Positions 9,328-18,246 of a stretch of 64,000 nt of DNA are shown here, in pieces. Position 1 is the first letter of the stretch. Each line of letters begins with the position of its first letter. The notes under the pieces were generated by a model, which did no database searches, was not told the DNA's origin, and saw only the letters and a list, made by a program, of their open reading frames with translations. The translations under genes were made by a program, and so were the position numbers. The DNA is from Enterobacteriaceae bacterium (GTDB lineage Bacteria; Pseudomonadota; Gammaproteobacteria; Enterobacterales; Enterobacteriaceae): assembly GCA_031253755.1 (NCBI GenBank), contig JAIRVT010000022.1, positions 45,471 through 109,470 of the forward strand, given 5' to 3'.

Positions 9328-10962
9328 ATGCAAAAAATGATGTCAATATTAATAAAAAATAGGGCTGTCAGAATATTAATTTGTTCTATCAGCCTGATAC
9401 TGGGAAGTACAACTTATTCTTTTGCCGCAGTCGTTCCTCCCGGAACATCATTAGCGGAAAAACAGGAAATTACCCGCAATAACTTTTCCGAACCCCGTTC
9501 TTTAGATCCGCAACAATCTGAAGGATCGAGTGAATTTGATATCTTACGGGATTTTTTCGAGCCACTGGTTGAGGTTGACCGGAATGATAAGATTGTTCCG
9601 GCATTGGCTGAAAGCTGGGAAACGCAGGATAACAAAACTTGGGTTTTTCATTTAAGAAAAGGCGTGAAATGGTCGGATGGTTCGCCGCTAACGTCCCATG
9701 ATGTGGTGTTTAGCTGGCGGCGGCTGGTCACTCCTGACACGCTTTCCCCTTACGGCAGCTATCTGGTTCAGGCCAAAGTGATCAATGCGCAGGATGTTTT
9801 GTCAGGCAAGAAAAAGCCAACAGAATTGGCTATCAAGGCACTGGACGATTCGACGATAGAAGTGACGCTGGAAAGGCCAAAAGCCGGTTTTTTGCGTATG
9901 CTGGCACATCCGGTGATGTCGGCACTCAGTGAAAATGTGATTAAAAAGTATGGCAATAAATGGACCAAGCCGGGGCTTTTTGTCAGTAACGGGCCATTTA
10001 CGCTCTCAGAATGGATTGTTAATGAAAAAATAGTCGGCGTCAGAAATCCTCATTATTGGGATAATGAAAATACCGTTATTAATAAAGTCACTTATTTACC
10101 CATATCAGACTATAAAGCGGATCTTAATCGTTATTTGGCCGGAGAAATTGATATTTCAAACGGTGGTCCAACGGATTTTCACCCGACACTCAAAAAACAG
10201 TTGGGTGATCAATTCCATATTAGGCCAATATTGAGTGTCTATTATTATTTGTTTAACACCCAAAAACCGCCCTTTAATGATATCCGCGTCCGGCAGGCGC
10301 TGGCTTTAGCGCTGGATCGTGATGTTATAGCTGGCAAGGTATTAGGTCAGGGGCAGACTCCGGCTTATGAGGTCGTCGCGCCGGGGAGTGGCGGTATTTA
10401 TTTAAAACAACCTGATTATGCTTCATGGCCGCAGGAACAGCGTATTACCAAAGCAAAAGAATTACTGAATGAAGCGGGTTTTAATAACAATAATCCGCTT
10501 AAATTTAAATTGTTATATAACACCTCAGATAGCCATAAACGAATTGCCATTGCCGCCAGTTCAATCTGGAAAAAAAACCTCGGTGTTGAAGTTGTTTTAG
10601 AAAATCAGGAAACGAAATCACAAACTGACTCTTTATATCAGGGCAATTTTGACGTTGGCAGATATGGATGGAGTGCCGATTATGATAGCCCGGTGACTTT
10701 TTTAGAAATATTTACGACAAATAATACTAATAATATCACCAAGTATAATAATCCAGAATTTGATCGATTGGTTTTAAAAGCGGATGAGACAGGAGACAAA
10801 GCGATTTATCAACAGGCGATTGATCTGATTACTCACGATTCACCAGCTGTTCCGGTTTATAACTATGTCCGTGTTAAGTTAATTAAACCTTATGTGGGGG
10901 GTGTTTATATTGATCCATTAGGGGATCTTTTGACAAAAGATCTCTATATTATTAAACACTGA
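9328..10962 (+). CDS. OppA-type periplasmic peptide-binding protein, paralogue 1
   Basis: This SBP_bac_5 family solute-binding protein has 544 residues from the ATG at 9328. That start is preferred over the in-frame ATG at 9313 because GGAGG (9315-9319) sits 8 bp before it. The signal peptide ends near 'TYSFAAVVPPG'. The mature part follows OppA from end to end: 'LAEKQE', 'TWVFHLRKGVKWSDG', 'KPPFNDIRVRQAL' and the C-terminal 'DLYIIKH' (E. coli OppA ends MYIIKH). It captures oligopeptides in the periplasm for an Opp-type ABC importer. No oppBCDF genes are in the window. The usual 'NQEWK' near the peptide site is 'NQETK' here, unlike paralogues 2 and 3, so specificity may differ. Confidence 0.9.
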   Translation: MQKMMSILIKNRAVRILICSISLILGSTTYSFAAVVPPGTSLAEKQEITRNNFSEPRSLDPQQSEGSSEFDILRDFFEPLVEVDRNDKIVPALAESWETQDNKTWVFHLRKGVKWSDGSPLTSHDVVFSWRRLVTPDTLSPYGSYLVQAKVINAQDVLSGKKKPTELAIKALDDSTIEVTLERPKAGFLRMLAHPVMSALSENVIKKYGNKWTKPGLFVSNGPFTLSEWIVNEKIVGVRNPHYWDNENTVINKVTYLPISDYKADLNRYLAGEIDISNGGPTDFHPTLKKQLGDQFHIRPILSVYYYLFNTQKPPFNDIRVRQALALALDRDVIAGKVLGQGQTPAYEVVAPGSGGIYLKQPDYASWPQEQRITKAKELLNEAGFNNNNPLKFKLLYNTSDSHKRIAIAASSIWKKNLGVEVVLENQETKSQTDSLYQGNFDVGRYGWSADYDSPVTFLEIFTTNNTNNITKYNNPEFDRLVLKADETGDKAIYQQAIDLITHDSPAVPVYNYVRVKLIKPYVGGVYIDPLGDLLTKDLYIIKH

Positions 10963-10970
10963 TATTGAAT

Positions 10971-11000
10971 AATAAGTACCTATTTAAATAGGTACTTATT
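10971..11000. terminator. Perfect 30-bp palindrome after the first oppA paralogue
   Basis: AATAAGTACCTATTT is followed directly by its reverse complement. It could act as a stem for termination or mRNA protection between the two oppA genes. There is no T run, so termination is only possible. Confidence 0.5.
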
Positions 11001-11094
11001 AGTGAAAGAATTAATTATAAATAATAATTACGAAGAAAGAAAAATGTGAATTAAAGACGACGGGTATAAATATATCATTATGGAGTGACGCAAT

Positions 11095-12732
11095 ATGCAG
11101 AAATTAATATCCAGAATAGTAAAAAATAAAACGACAAAAGTGTTAACCTGCTCGATAGGTATTGCGCTGGGCAGTGCCTCTTTTTTGACGCAGGCCGCAG
11201 TCGTTCCTCCCGGAACACCATTAGCGGAAAAACAGGAGATTGTCGTTAATAATGGTTCATTTCCGGCATCGCTGGATGTACATAAAGTAGAAAGTGATAC
11301 TGAGTTACATATCATCCACGATTTTTTTGATGGTTTGGTTTATATCGATCATAAAGGTCAAATTGAACCACGATTGGCAGAACTTTGGGAAACATCAGAT
11401 AACCAGACCTGGGTTTTTCATTTAAGAAAAGGCGTTAAATGGTCTGATGGTTCTCCGATTACAGCTCATGACGTGGTATTCAGTTGGCGGCGTCTGCTTG
11501 ACCCAACAATGGGATCGCCTTATGGCAGCTATCTGGCAACGGCGCATGTTATTAATGCCAATGATATATTACTTGGCAAGAAAAAAGCCGAAGAACTTGG
11601 GGTAAAAGCACTGGATGATTTTACTTTAGAAGTGAAATTAGATAAGCCAGTGGGTTATTTCTTACAAATGTTGATTCACCCGACTTTGGTTCCTATCAGT
11701 GAAAAGGCGGTTCAAAAATACGGTGATAAATGGACGCACCCCGCAAATTTTGTTGGCAGCGGGGCGTTTAAATTATCCGAATGGAAAATAAATGAAAAAG
11801 TTATTGGTGTCAGAAATAAACAATATTGGGATGACAAAAATACGGTCATTAATAAAGTCACTTACGTTACCATTTCTTCAGATAAAGCCGATTTAAACCG
11901 TTATCTGGCAGGAGAAATTGATATAACCCGATCTATTGAATTAGAATCTTTTGCATCGCTGAAAAAAGAAATGGGTGAACAAGTCCATATTACACCTATG
12001 TTATCCACTTATTTCTACGCTTTTAATAACCAAAAGCCTCCCTTTAATGATATCAGGGTAAGACAGGCATTAAGTTTAGCCATTGATAGAAATGTGATTG
12101 CCGATAAAGTGTTAGGGCAAGGGCAATTGCCTGCCTATAATGTTATGCCACCTAATATTGGTGGCATAAATCTGACACCTCCTGAATATGCTTCATGGAC
12201 ACAGGAGCAACGAGTTAAAAAAGCGCAGGAATTATTAAATGAAGCCGGTTTTAATAAAAAGAATCCACTGAAATTTAACCTGCTTTATAATACAAGGGAA
12301 ATACACAAAAAAATGGCCATTGCGGTATCTTCGATGTGGAAAAAAAACCTTGGTGTTGATGCGGCTTTGCAAAATCAGGAATGGAAAGTCATGCTGGATA
12401 ATATGCATGAGGGGAAATTTGATGTGATCAGATACGCATGGACAGCCGATTATAATAGCCCTATGTCATTTCTGGATGTTTTCCTGACAGGAAATACGAA
12501 TAACATTTCGCTCTATGGAAATAGCAAATTTGATCAATTGACAAATAAAGCTGGTGAAACGAACGATGTAAAAATTTACCAAAAAGCCATAGATACATTA
12601 ACCCATGATACGCCGATTATCCCTGTTTATTATTATGTGATAAATAGATTGGTGAAACCTTATGTTGGCGGTTTTTACGTTTCGCCGATGGATTATATTT
12701 CAACCAAAGATCTTTATATTATAAAACATTAA
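11095..12732 (+). CDS. OppA-type periplasmic peptide-binding protein, paralogue 2
   Basis: This 545-residue protein has a signal peptide ending near 'FLTQAAVVPPG' and the full OppA architecture, including 'TWVFHLRKGVKWSDG', 'NQEWKVMLDNMHEGKFDV' (ligand-contact region) and a terminal 'DLYIIKH'. It is closer to paralogue 3 than to paralogue 1: both have 'SLDVHKVESD' where OppA has SLDPHK. A GGAG site lies 9 bp before the ATG. A separate hairpin follows each of the three genes, so they are probably transcribed or processed as separate units. The function is oligopeptide binding for uptake, or peptide sensing; the exact ligand cannot be read from sequence. Confidence 0.9.
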   Translation: MQKLISRIVKNKTTKVLTCSIGIALGSASFLTQAAVVPPGTPLAEKQEIVVNNGSFPASLDVHKVESDTELHIIHDFFDGLVYIDHKGQIEPRLAELWETSDNQTWVFHLRKGVKWSDGSPITAHDVVFSWRRLLDPTMGSPYGSYLATAHVINANDILLGKKKAEELGVKALDDFTLEVKLDKPVGYFLQMLIHPTLVPISEKAVQKYGDKWTHPANFVGSGAFKLSEWKINEKVIGVRNKQYWDDKNTVINKVTYVTISSDKADLNRYLAGEIDITRSIELESFASLKKEMGEQVHITPMLSTYFYAFNNQKPPFNDIRVRQALSLAIDRNVIADKVLGQGQLPAYNVMPPNIGGINLTPPEYASWTQEQRVKKAQELLNEAGFNKKNPLKFNLLYNTREIHKKMAIAVSSMWKKNLGVDAALQNQEWKVMLDNMHEGKFDVIRYAWTADYNSPMSFLDVFLTGNTNNISLYGNSKFDQLTNKAGETNDVKIYQKAIDTLTHDTPIIPVYYYVINRLVKPYVGGFYVSPMDYISTKDLYIIKH

Positions 12733-12738
12733 CTAAAT

Positions 12739-12767
12739 AATCAGGGCCTGAAAAACAGGCTCTGATT
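12739..12767 (+). terminator. Hairpin after the second oppA paralogue
   Basis: AATCAGGGCCTG (12739-12750) pairs with CAGGCTCTGATT (12756-12767), with one G-T pair and a 5-A loop. It is followed by ATATTG, with only a weak T run. Confidence 0.5.
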
Positions 12768-12836
12768 ATATTGATATATACAATTAACGTGAAAGATAGC
12801 GGGTATATATTTAACAATGACGATAAGGATTAGGCA

Positions 12837-14462
12837 ATGAAAGTAAATTTTATAAAAAACAATAAAGTGAAAATATTATCTGGTTTAATTATGCTTCTAT
12901 GTGGCGGAATAAGTATATCTCACGCCGCAGTCGTTCCCCCCGGAACACCATTAGCGGAAAAACAGGAGGTCTCACGCAGTCAGGGAGCAGAACCCGCTTC
13001 TTTGGATGTGCATAAAGTTGAAAGTGATATGGAATTCAATATTATCCACGATTTTTTCGATGGGTTGGTTTATACCGACAGGCAAGGCAATATCGAACCG
13101 AAATTGGCTGAAAGCTGGGAGACCAAAGATAATAAAACCTGGGTTTTCCATTTAAGAGAAGGCATTAAATGGTCAGATGGAACGCCAATTACAGCGCAGG
13201 ATTTTGTCTATAGCTGGCGGCGTTTGGTTGACCCTAATATTGGTTCACCCTATGGCAGTTATCTGGAAAATTTAGGCATGATGAATGCCAATGCAGTGCT
13301 GACTGGCAAGAAGAAAGGTGAAGAGCTTGGCGTAAAAGCGTTGGATAATATGACGCTAGAAGTTCGATTAGAAAAACCAATGGGGGATTTTTTACAGGCA
13401 TTAACACACGTTGTAATGGTTCCCCTGAATGAAAAAGTGATTAATCAATATGGTGATAAATGGACAAGGCCGGGAAATTTTGTCGGTAATGGGCCATTTA
13501 AATTATCGGAATGGAAAGTGAATGAAAAAATCGTTGGAGTCAGAAATAAGCAATATTGGGATGATAAAAATACCGTTCTCGATAAAATAAACTATTTGGT
13601 TATCGGATCGGAGAAAGCCGCATTAAGCCGTTATTTGGCAGGTGAAGTCGATTTTACCGATACAATTCCACTGGAGTCTTTTGCATCATTACAAAAAACA
13701 ATAAAAGATCAGGTTTATATTTCACCAAAAGTCGGGGCTTATTTTTATGAGTTTAATAATAAAAAACCACCCTTTGATAATATTAAAGTCAGGCAGGCAT
13801 TAAATTTGGCCATAGACAGAGAGGTTATTGCCAATAAAGTATTAGGACAGGGGCAAAAACCGGCTTATACAATCGTACCACCCAATACCGGGGGTTTTAA
13901 TTTGACCGGGCCGGATTATGCGTTGTGGACTCAGGCACAGCGGATTGAAAAAGCCAAAACCTTATTAAATGAAGCCGGGTTTAATAAAAATAATCCGCTG
14001 AAATTTAACCTGCTCTACAACACCAATGAAGCGCATAAAAAAGTCGCTATTGCCGTCAGTTCTATGTGGAAAAAGAATCTCGGTGTTGATGCTGTATTGC
14101 AGAATCAGGAATGGAAAGTATTGCTGGATAATATGCACCAGGGTAAGTTTGAAGTTATCAGAAGAGCATGGGTTGCGGATTATAATAGCCCGATGAGTTT
14201 TTTGAATATGTTTATGACAGGGCAGGTTAAGAATACTTCTTTATATTCAAACCCTGATTATGATGCCTTAATTAAAAAATCCGGCGAGACAAATGATATA
14301 CCTTCTCAACAGAAAGGATTGGATATTTTCACGAAAGATTCTCCGGTGATGCCTATTTATTATTATGTCAATGCCAAAATGGTTAAGCCCTATGTTGGCG
14401 GTTTTTATGTAAACCCGATGGGTTATATTTCGGCTAAAGATATTTATATTATTAAACATTAA
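12837..14462 (+). CDS. OppA-type periplasmic peptide-binding protein, paralogue 3
   Basis: This 541-residue SBP_bac_5 protein has a signal peptide ending near 'ISHAAVVPPG' and the same block order as the two genes before it, ending in 'DIYIIKH'. It retains 'NQEWKVLLDNMHQGKFEV'. The AAGGA site is 7 bp before the ATG. The three genes arose by tandem duplication: the 'AAVVPPGT' to 'LAEKQE' segment is nearly identical in all. Multiple oppA copies feeding one Opp permease are known in related insect pathogens. As there are no permease or ATPase genes here, the partner must be encoded elsewhere. Confidence 0.9.
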   Translation: MKVNFIKNNKVKILSGLIMLLCGGISISHAAVVPPGTPLAEKQEVSRSQGAEPASLDVHKVESDMEFNIIHDFFDGLVYTDRQGNIEPKLAESWETKDNKTWVFHLREGIKWSDGTPITAQDFVYSWRRLVDPNIGSPYGSYLENLGMMNANAVLTGKKKGEELGVKALDNMTLEVRLEKPMGDFLQALTHVVMVPLNEKVINQYGDKWTRPGNFVGNGPFKLSEWKVNEKIVGVRNKQYWDDKNTVLDKINYLVIGSEKAALSRYLAGEVDFTDTIPLESFASLQKTIKDQVYISPKVGAYFYEFNNKKPPFDNIKVRQALNLAIDREVIANKVLGQGQKPAYTIVPPNTGGFNLTGPDYALWTQAQRIEKAKTLLNEAGFNKNNPLKFNLLYNTNEAHKKVAIAVSSMWKKNLGVDAVLQNQEWKVLLDNMHQGKFEVIRRAWVADYNSPMSFLNMFMTGQVKNTSLYSNPDYDALIKKSGETNDIPSQQKGLDIFTKDSPVMPIYYYVNAKMVKPYVGGFYVNPMGYISAKDIYIIKH

Positions 14463-14482
14463 ACTGTCAATATATCCATTGG

Positions 14483-14519
14483 ATATTAAGCTGCATCTGA
14501 TAAAGTTGCAGCTTAATAT
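14483..14519 (+). terminator. Hairpin ending the oppA array
   Basis: ATATTAAGCTGCA (14483-14495) pairs perfectly with TGCAGCTTAATAT (14507-14519) and is followed by ATTAATT. The remaining 300 bp up to the dehydrogenase gene is AT-rich with no recognised element. Confidence 0.6.
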
Positions 14520-14815
14520 ATTAATTCAGGTTACTTGGTGAATATATTGAAAATTTATTAAAATTACCAAAAATTAAAAGTATTAATTATTAAAATATAG
14601 TTTATTTCTTTGTTATCGATGTGATGGCTTATCATATATATGAAATCAAAATATCAAAACATCAAGGGTTTTCTATCGCTTTTGATTTAAAAATAATATT
14701 TATTGAGTTTTTATATTTTCGATACATGCATATTGATGTTTATTTTTAATTATTATATCGTAATTTCTTTAATATCTTATTTCTCTAACTCATAAATAAA
14801 ATGGAAAATAATAGA

Positions 14816-15562
14816 ATGCAGAAAGTAACGATTATTACCGGTGGCTCGCGTGGAATTGGTAGAGCGACCGCGCTTTGTCTGGCAGGAAAAGGACATCATA
14901 TTTGTATTGGCTATCGTGTCCGTAAAGATAGTGCGCTTGAAGTTGTGGAAATGATCCGCAATCTGGGGCAGTCAGCTATTGCCGTTCAGGTGGATGTGAG
15001 CGATGAAAAACAGGTTGTTGCCCTGTTCCAGCAGGCAGAACAACAATTGGGCTATATCTCCGGCTTGGTAAATAACGCAGGCATTTTAAAGCCGCAGGCT
15101 TCAATTGAGCAACTCACCGCAGAACGGCTGAATAGCATTTTTGCCACCAATGTTACCGGCTACTTTCTGTGCGCCAGAGAAGCCGTGAAAAGAATGGCGT
15201 TCCGGCATGGCGGGCAAGGTGGTGCGATTGTGAATGTTTCTTCCGCCGCCGCGAGGTTGGGTGCTCCCCATGAATATATTGATTATGCCGCGTCAAAAGG
15301 GGCGGTGGATACATTATCCATCGGGTTATCGCTGGAAGTTGCGGCACAAGGGATCAGGGTGAATACCGTGCGTCCCGGCTATATTGATACCGAAATGCAC
15401 GCGGATGGTGGCGAACCTGACAGAGTTGAGCGAGTTAAAGCGTTTGCGCCCATGAAGCGGGGAGGGCAACCGGAAGAGGTTGCTGCCGCGATTAGCTGGT
15501 TAATGTCTGATGAGGCATCCTATGTCACCGGTAATTTTATGGATTTAGCCGGAGGGCGGTAG
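14816..15562 (+). CDS. Short-chain dehydrogenase/reductase, YgfF-like
   Basis: This classical SDR has 248 residues from ATG 14816. It shows the cofactor motif TGGSRGIG near the N-terminus, 'NNAG' in the middle, the catalytic Ser in 'IVNVSSAAARLG', and Tyr and Lys in 'YIDYAASKGAVDTLS'. It aligns closely with E. coli YgfF, a putative NAD(P)-dependent sugar or alcohol dehydrogenase of unproven substrate, including the C-terminal 'SYVTGNFMDLAGGR'. An in-frame ATG at 14801 has no ribosome site; a GGAA lies about 9 bp before 14816. It stands alone between the oppA array and the ter locus. An NADP preference would fit the Arg after GGS. Confidence 0.85.
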   Translation: MQKVTIITGGSRGIGRATALCLAGKGHHICIGYRVRKDSALEVVEMIRNLGQSAIAVQVDVSDEKQVVALFQQAEQQLGYISGLVNNAGILKPQASIEQLTAERLNSIFATNVTGYFLCAREAVKRMAFRHGGQGGAIVNVSSAAARLGAPHEYIDYAASKGAVDTLSIGLSLEVAAQGIRVNTVRPGYIDTEMHADGGEPDRVERVKAFAPMKRGGQPEEVAAAISWLMSDEASYVTGNFMDLAGGR

Positions 15563-15667
15563 GTGTTTGGTCATCGTTTTGTCACTGAAGGGGAGATAGG
15601 AAAAATGTAGCCAGAAATATTCAGCCGGTTAACCTCAGCCGGCTGATAAGAGATTTGGCCTTGTCGC

Positions 15668-16015
15668 TTAAGCTAACATTGCTGCCAGTTTGGGCTTGAG
15701 AATAATTTTCCCGGCGGTAATTTCAATATCGATTGATTCTTCGGTTAACTGGCTGTCAGTCAACCAGTCACCCGCAATATAGAGTTCACCGTTTTCACGA
15801 ATATTATCAATTCCCTGTTCTGGGTTGTTTTCAATTTTATCAATCAGGCGGGCAAGATCGGTTTGTGGGGCAAGCAGAGAGATGATGATGCCGACTGAAT
15901 TTTGCGAGATATGGAATAATGAATCAGCAATGAATCCTGCATTGCTAAGTGCGCTGCCATTCAATGTTAATTCAGGGAGATCATCGGTATGACGAAATAC
16001 AACATGAAGACTCAT
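15668..16015 (-). CDS. Hypothetical protein with a SymE/AbrB-like C-terminal segment
   Basis: From the ATG at 16015 (AAGGAA lies 6 bp upstream; an earlier in-frame ATG at 16042 lacks a site) this is a 115-residue protein. The C-terminal part, 'GELYIAGDWLTDSQLTEESIDIEITAGKIILKP', resembles the SymE toxin/AbrB-type swapped-hairpin segment ('G.WL...GF..G..V.V....G.I.I'). A similar pattern, 'ELTLNGSALSNAGFIADSLFHI', lies near residue 20, so the protein may be an internal duplication of that fold. It follows terD on the same strand, beyond a terminator. The assignment is tentative; it could be a SymE-family RNA-targeting protein or an unrelated hypothetical. Confidence 0.5.
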   Translation of the reverse strand: MSLHVVFRHTDDLPELTLNGSALSNAGFIADSLFHISQNSVGIIISLLAPQTDLARLIDKIENNPEQGIDNIRENGELYIAGDWLTDSQLTEESIDIEITAGKIILKPKLAAMLA

Positions 16016-16175
16016 TTTACGTTCCTTGTGATGTTTGGACATGTCGCGATACTTTATCAGTACTTTAGATTGTGGGAAAACGACATTGTCAGAAAACGTT
16101 AATCCGGTGCAATAATTCTGATAATTTGTTGCGTTACCACAGGTAATACCACTCGAAATTTAAATGATAACCAAC

Positions 16176-16218
16176 AAAAAAACCCTGTTGATGTTATCGA
16201 GCAGGGTTTTTATTTTTT
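16176..16218 (-). terminator. Terminator at the end of the ter operon
   Basis: AAAACCCTG (16179-16187) pairs with CAGGGTTTT (16202-16210) around a 14-nt loop. A/T runs lie on both sides, so it can act in either direction. It lies 3' of terD. Confidence 0.7.
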
Positions 16219-16287
16219 AATTACCCGTCGTCTTTCAATGAGTAACTAAATTGTATGTGACAGATTTTAACTTGTAGCAAGCTAAAA

Positions 16288-16866
16288 TCAGGCAGCATTA
16301 ATGCCATACTGAGCACAAACAGAAGCCAGACCACCTGCATAGCCCTGACCAACAGCACGGAATTTCCAGTCACCGTTGTGACGATACAGTTCACCAAACA
16401 GCATCGCAGTTTCAGTGGAAGCATCTTCGCTCAGATCATAGCGAGCCACTTCAGTTTGCGTGTCATCGTTAGCCAGACGAATGAATGCGCCGGAAACCTG
16501 CCCGAAGCTCTGACCACGTGCCTGTGCATCATGAATAGTGACAACAAACACAACTTTATCAACATCCGCCGGAACTTGATCCAGTTTGATTTTCATTGAT
16601 TCATCATCGCCATCCCCTTCACCGGTGCGGTTGTCGCCAGTGTGCATGATCGAGCCGTCAGCAGATTTCAGGTTATTGTAGAAAATGAAATCTGCGTCAC
16701 TGCGGACTTTGCCGTTTGCGGCCAGCAGAAATGCGGAAGCATCCAGATCGAAAGCCTGACCATCCGTTGAGCGGACATCCCAGCCGAGACCGATCAGAAC
16801 ATTTTTCATGGTTGGCGCTTCTTTACTCAGAGAAACGTTACCGCCTTTGGAAAGTGATACACCCAT
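16288..16866 (-). CDS. terD: Tellurium-resistance protein TerD
   Basis: This 192-residue TerD-domain protein is nearly identical in length and sequence to plasmid/island TerD: '[30 protein letters not shown]', the calcium-binding '[13 protein letters not shown]' and the tail '[20 protein letters not shown]'. TerD proteins are cytoplasmic Ca-binding proteins that, with TerB and TerC, form a membrane-associated stress complex giving resistance to tellurite, phage and pore-forming colicins. It is the last gene of the leftward terZABCD cluster. No terE or terF follows, unlike the canonical operon. Confidence 0.95.
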   Translation of the reverse strand: MGVSLSKGGNVSLSKEAPTMKNVLIGLGWDVRSTDGQAFDLDASAFLLAANGKVRSDADFIFYNNLKSADGSIMHTGDNRTGEGDGDDESMKIKLDQVPADVDKVVFVVTIHDAQARGQSFGQVSGAFIRLANDDTQTEVARYDLSEDASTETAMLFGELYRHNGDWKFRAVGQGYAGGLASVCAQYGINAA

Positions 16867-16885
16867 TATTATTTCCTCATTTTTT

Positions 16886-16964
16886 TACCCGTTGTCTTTC
16901 AAGTTGCCTCTTTGCTGGCTGCGCTCGCTTGCAGCAAGCGATGCAACTCGAAATCCATAGGGTA
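16886..16964. repeat. Palindromic repeat between terC and terD
   Basis: The outer ends TACCCGTTGTCTTTCAAGTTGC and GCAACTCGAAATCCATAGGGTA form an imperfect inverted repeat around an inner stem (GCTCGCTTGCAGCAAGCG). A longer copy lies at 18098-18237 and a shorter relative at 20689-20743. Confidence 0.7.
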
Positions 16965-17024
16965 CGTTTTTTAAAAAATCGTTTTTCAGCTCTTTTCAGC
17001 TCTTTTCAACCCAGAGAGCCGGAT

Positions 17025-18083
17025 TTAGTTCGCTTCTTCTTTTTCGGGAAACAGGAGGCTGGCAATAATGCCTACAGCCAGTACGCCGATGACGACAAAC
17101 AGGCTGGTTGTTGCCGAAATAGAATAACCGTGATGGAACATTGACTCTGATGCGTTAAGCCCCAATTTGATCGCAATGAAAAACAGCAGAACAATCACGG
17201 CTTTCTCCAAATGAACCAGATACTTTTTCAACGCTTCCAGTACAAAGTAGAGTGTACGCAGGCCTAAGATAGCAAACATCATGGCGCTATAGACGATTAA
17301 AGGCTCCCGGCTGACGGCAATCACCGCAGGCACGGAATCAAACGCAAACATGACGTCAGAGAGTTCAACAACAGCCAGACACAGCAACAGCGGTGTAGCA
17401 TACAGTACCGCTTTGCCCGCAAGACCGGTTTTATCGCGACCAGTTTTATCACGGCCAACGGTTATATCTGCATTTTCCGGCTTCGCCAGCTCTGCATCGA
17501 TCTCTTTCTGGTTGAGTACGAACGCATGACCACTCAGTTTCGGCCAGATTGGGAAAAAACGCTTCACCAGACGATAGGCGAGATGCTGGGAGTAATCTTC
17601 GATTTCATCATCACCATTACCGCTTTTCAGCATCATGACTGCCGTCCAGCCGACGATAATCGCAAAAGCCATTTCGACCCAAGACCCCAGCATCAGCAGG
17701 CTTGTCCCGATGGCGACGAAAATACCACGGAAAACAATAGCGCCGATAATGCCCCAATAGAGAACCCGGTGGCGATAACGATCCGGCACTGCAAACCAAG
17801 AGAAAATGGCCATGATAACAAACAGGTTATCGACAGAAAGCACTTTCTCCAGTGCATAACCCGTGATAAACAGGCTTGCAACTTCCGAACCATGATGAAT
17901 AAACAGGAAGCCTGCGAAAACAAAGGCAATGGCGATCCAAAAGACCGACCAGAGCGCGGCACTGCGCAAAGAAATCGGCTTATCGTCACGATGCATAACG
18001 AGATCGATAACAAGCGCACCTACCGACAGAATAATAAATACCGCAACAGTTTCCAGCGGAAACCCTATATGCGTAGACGTCAT
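17025..18083 (-). CDS. terC: Tellurium-resistance membrane protein TerC
   Basis: This 352-residue inner-membrane protein has about nine hydrophobic segments. It carries the conserved acidic intramembrane motifs 'EKVLSVDNLFV' and 'ELSDVMFAFDSVPA' typical of the TerC family, thought to bind or transport a divalent metal (probably Mn or Ca). It tracks plasmid TerC closely, except that the cytoplasmic loop before the second half reads 'ITVGRDKTGRDKTGLAGKA', where the usual sequence is a short 'IGRGKKA'. The extra residues come from a 15-bp tandem duplication at 17423-17452. The gene is isolated from both neighbours by palindromic repeats. Confidence 0.95.
   Translation of the reverse strand: MTSTHIGFPLETVAVFIILSVGALVIDLVMHRDDKPISLRSAALWSVFWIAIAFVFAGFLFIHHGSEVASLFITGYALEKVLSVDNLFVIMAIFSWFAVPDRYRHRVLYWGIIGAIVFRGIFVAIGTSLLMLGSWVEMAFAIIVGWTAVMMLKSGNGDDEIEDYSQHLAYRLVKRFFPIWPKLSGHAFVLNQKEIDAELAKPENADITVGRDKTGRDKTGLAGKAVLYATPLLLCLAVVELSDVMFAFDSVPAVIAVSREPLIVYSAMMFAILGLRTLYFVLEALKKYLVHLEKAVIVLLFFIAIKLGLNASESMFHHGYSISATTSLFVVIGVLAVGIIASLLFPEKEEAN
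17423..17452. repeat. In-frame 15-bp tandem duplication inside terC
   Basis: GACCGGTTTTATCGC (17423-17437) is followed directly by GACCAGTTTTATCAC (17438-17452), with 13 of 15 identical. It encodes the repeated 'GRDKT' in a TerC loop. Confidence 0.8.
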
Positions 18084-18097
18084 GAAGTCAGCCTCTT

Positions 18098-18237
18098 TAC
18101 CCGTTGTCTTTCAAGCTGCCTCTTTGTTGGCTGCGCCCGCTTGCCCCAGTTGCCGTGTTGTTATAAACGCACGGTTGTCTATGCTCAGGGCGCGCGCTTA
18201 CTTGCCGCAAGCGATGCAACTCGAAATCCATAGGGTA
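18098..18237. repeat. Palindromic repeat between terB and terC, long copy
   Basis: It has the same outer ends as 16886-16964 (TTTACCCGTTGTCTTTCAAG ... GCAACTCGAAATCCATAGGG), with about 60 extra bases in the middle. It sits in the terB-terC gap, so an operon transcript would fold here. Confidence 0.7.
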
Positions 18238-18246
18238 TGCTTTTAG

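Noticed and set aside
17526..18233. Long open frame on the plus strand opposite terC
   Set aside because: It is antisense to a clear TerC gene, lacks a ribosome site and has no protein-like pattern; it mirrors the codon structure of terC.
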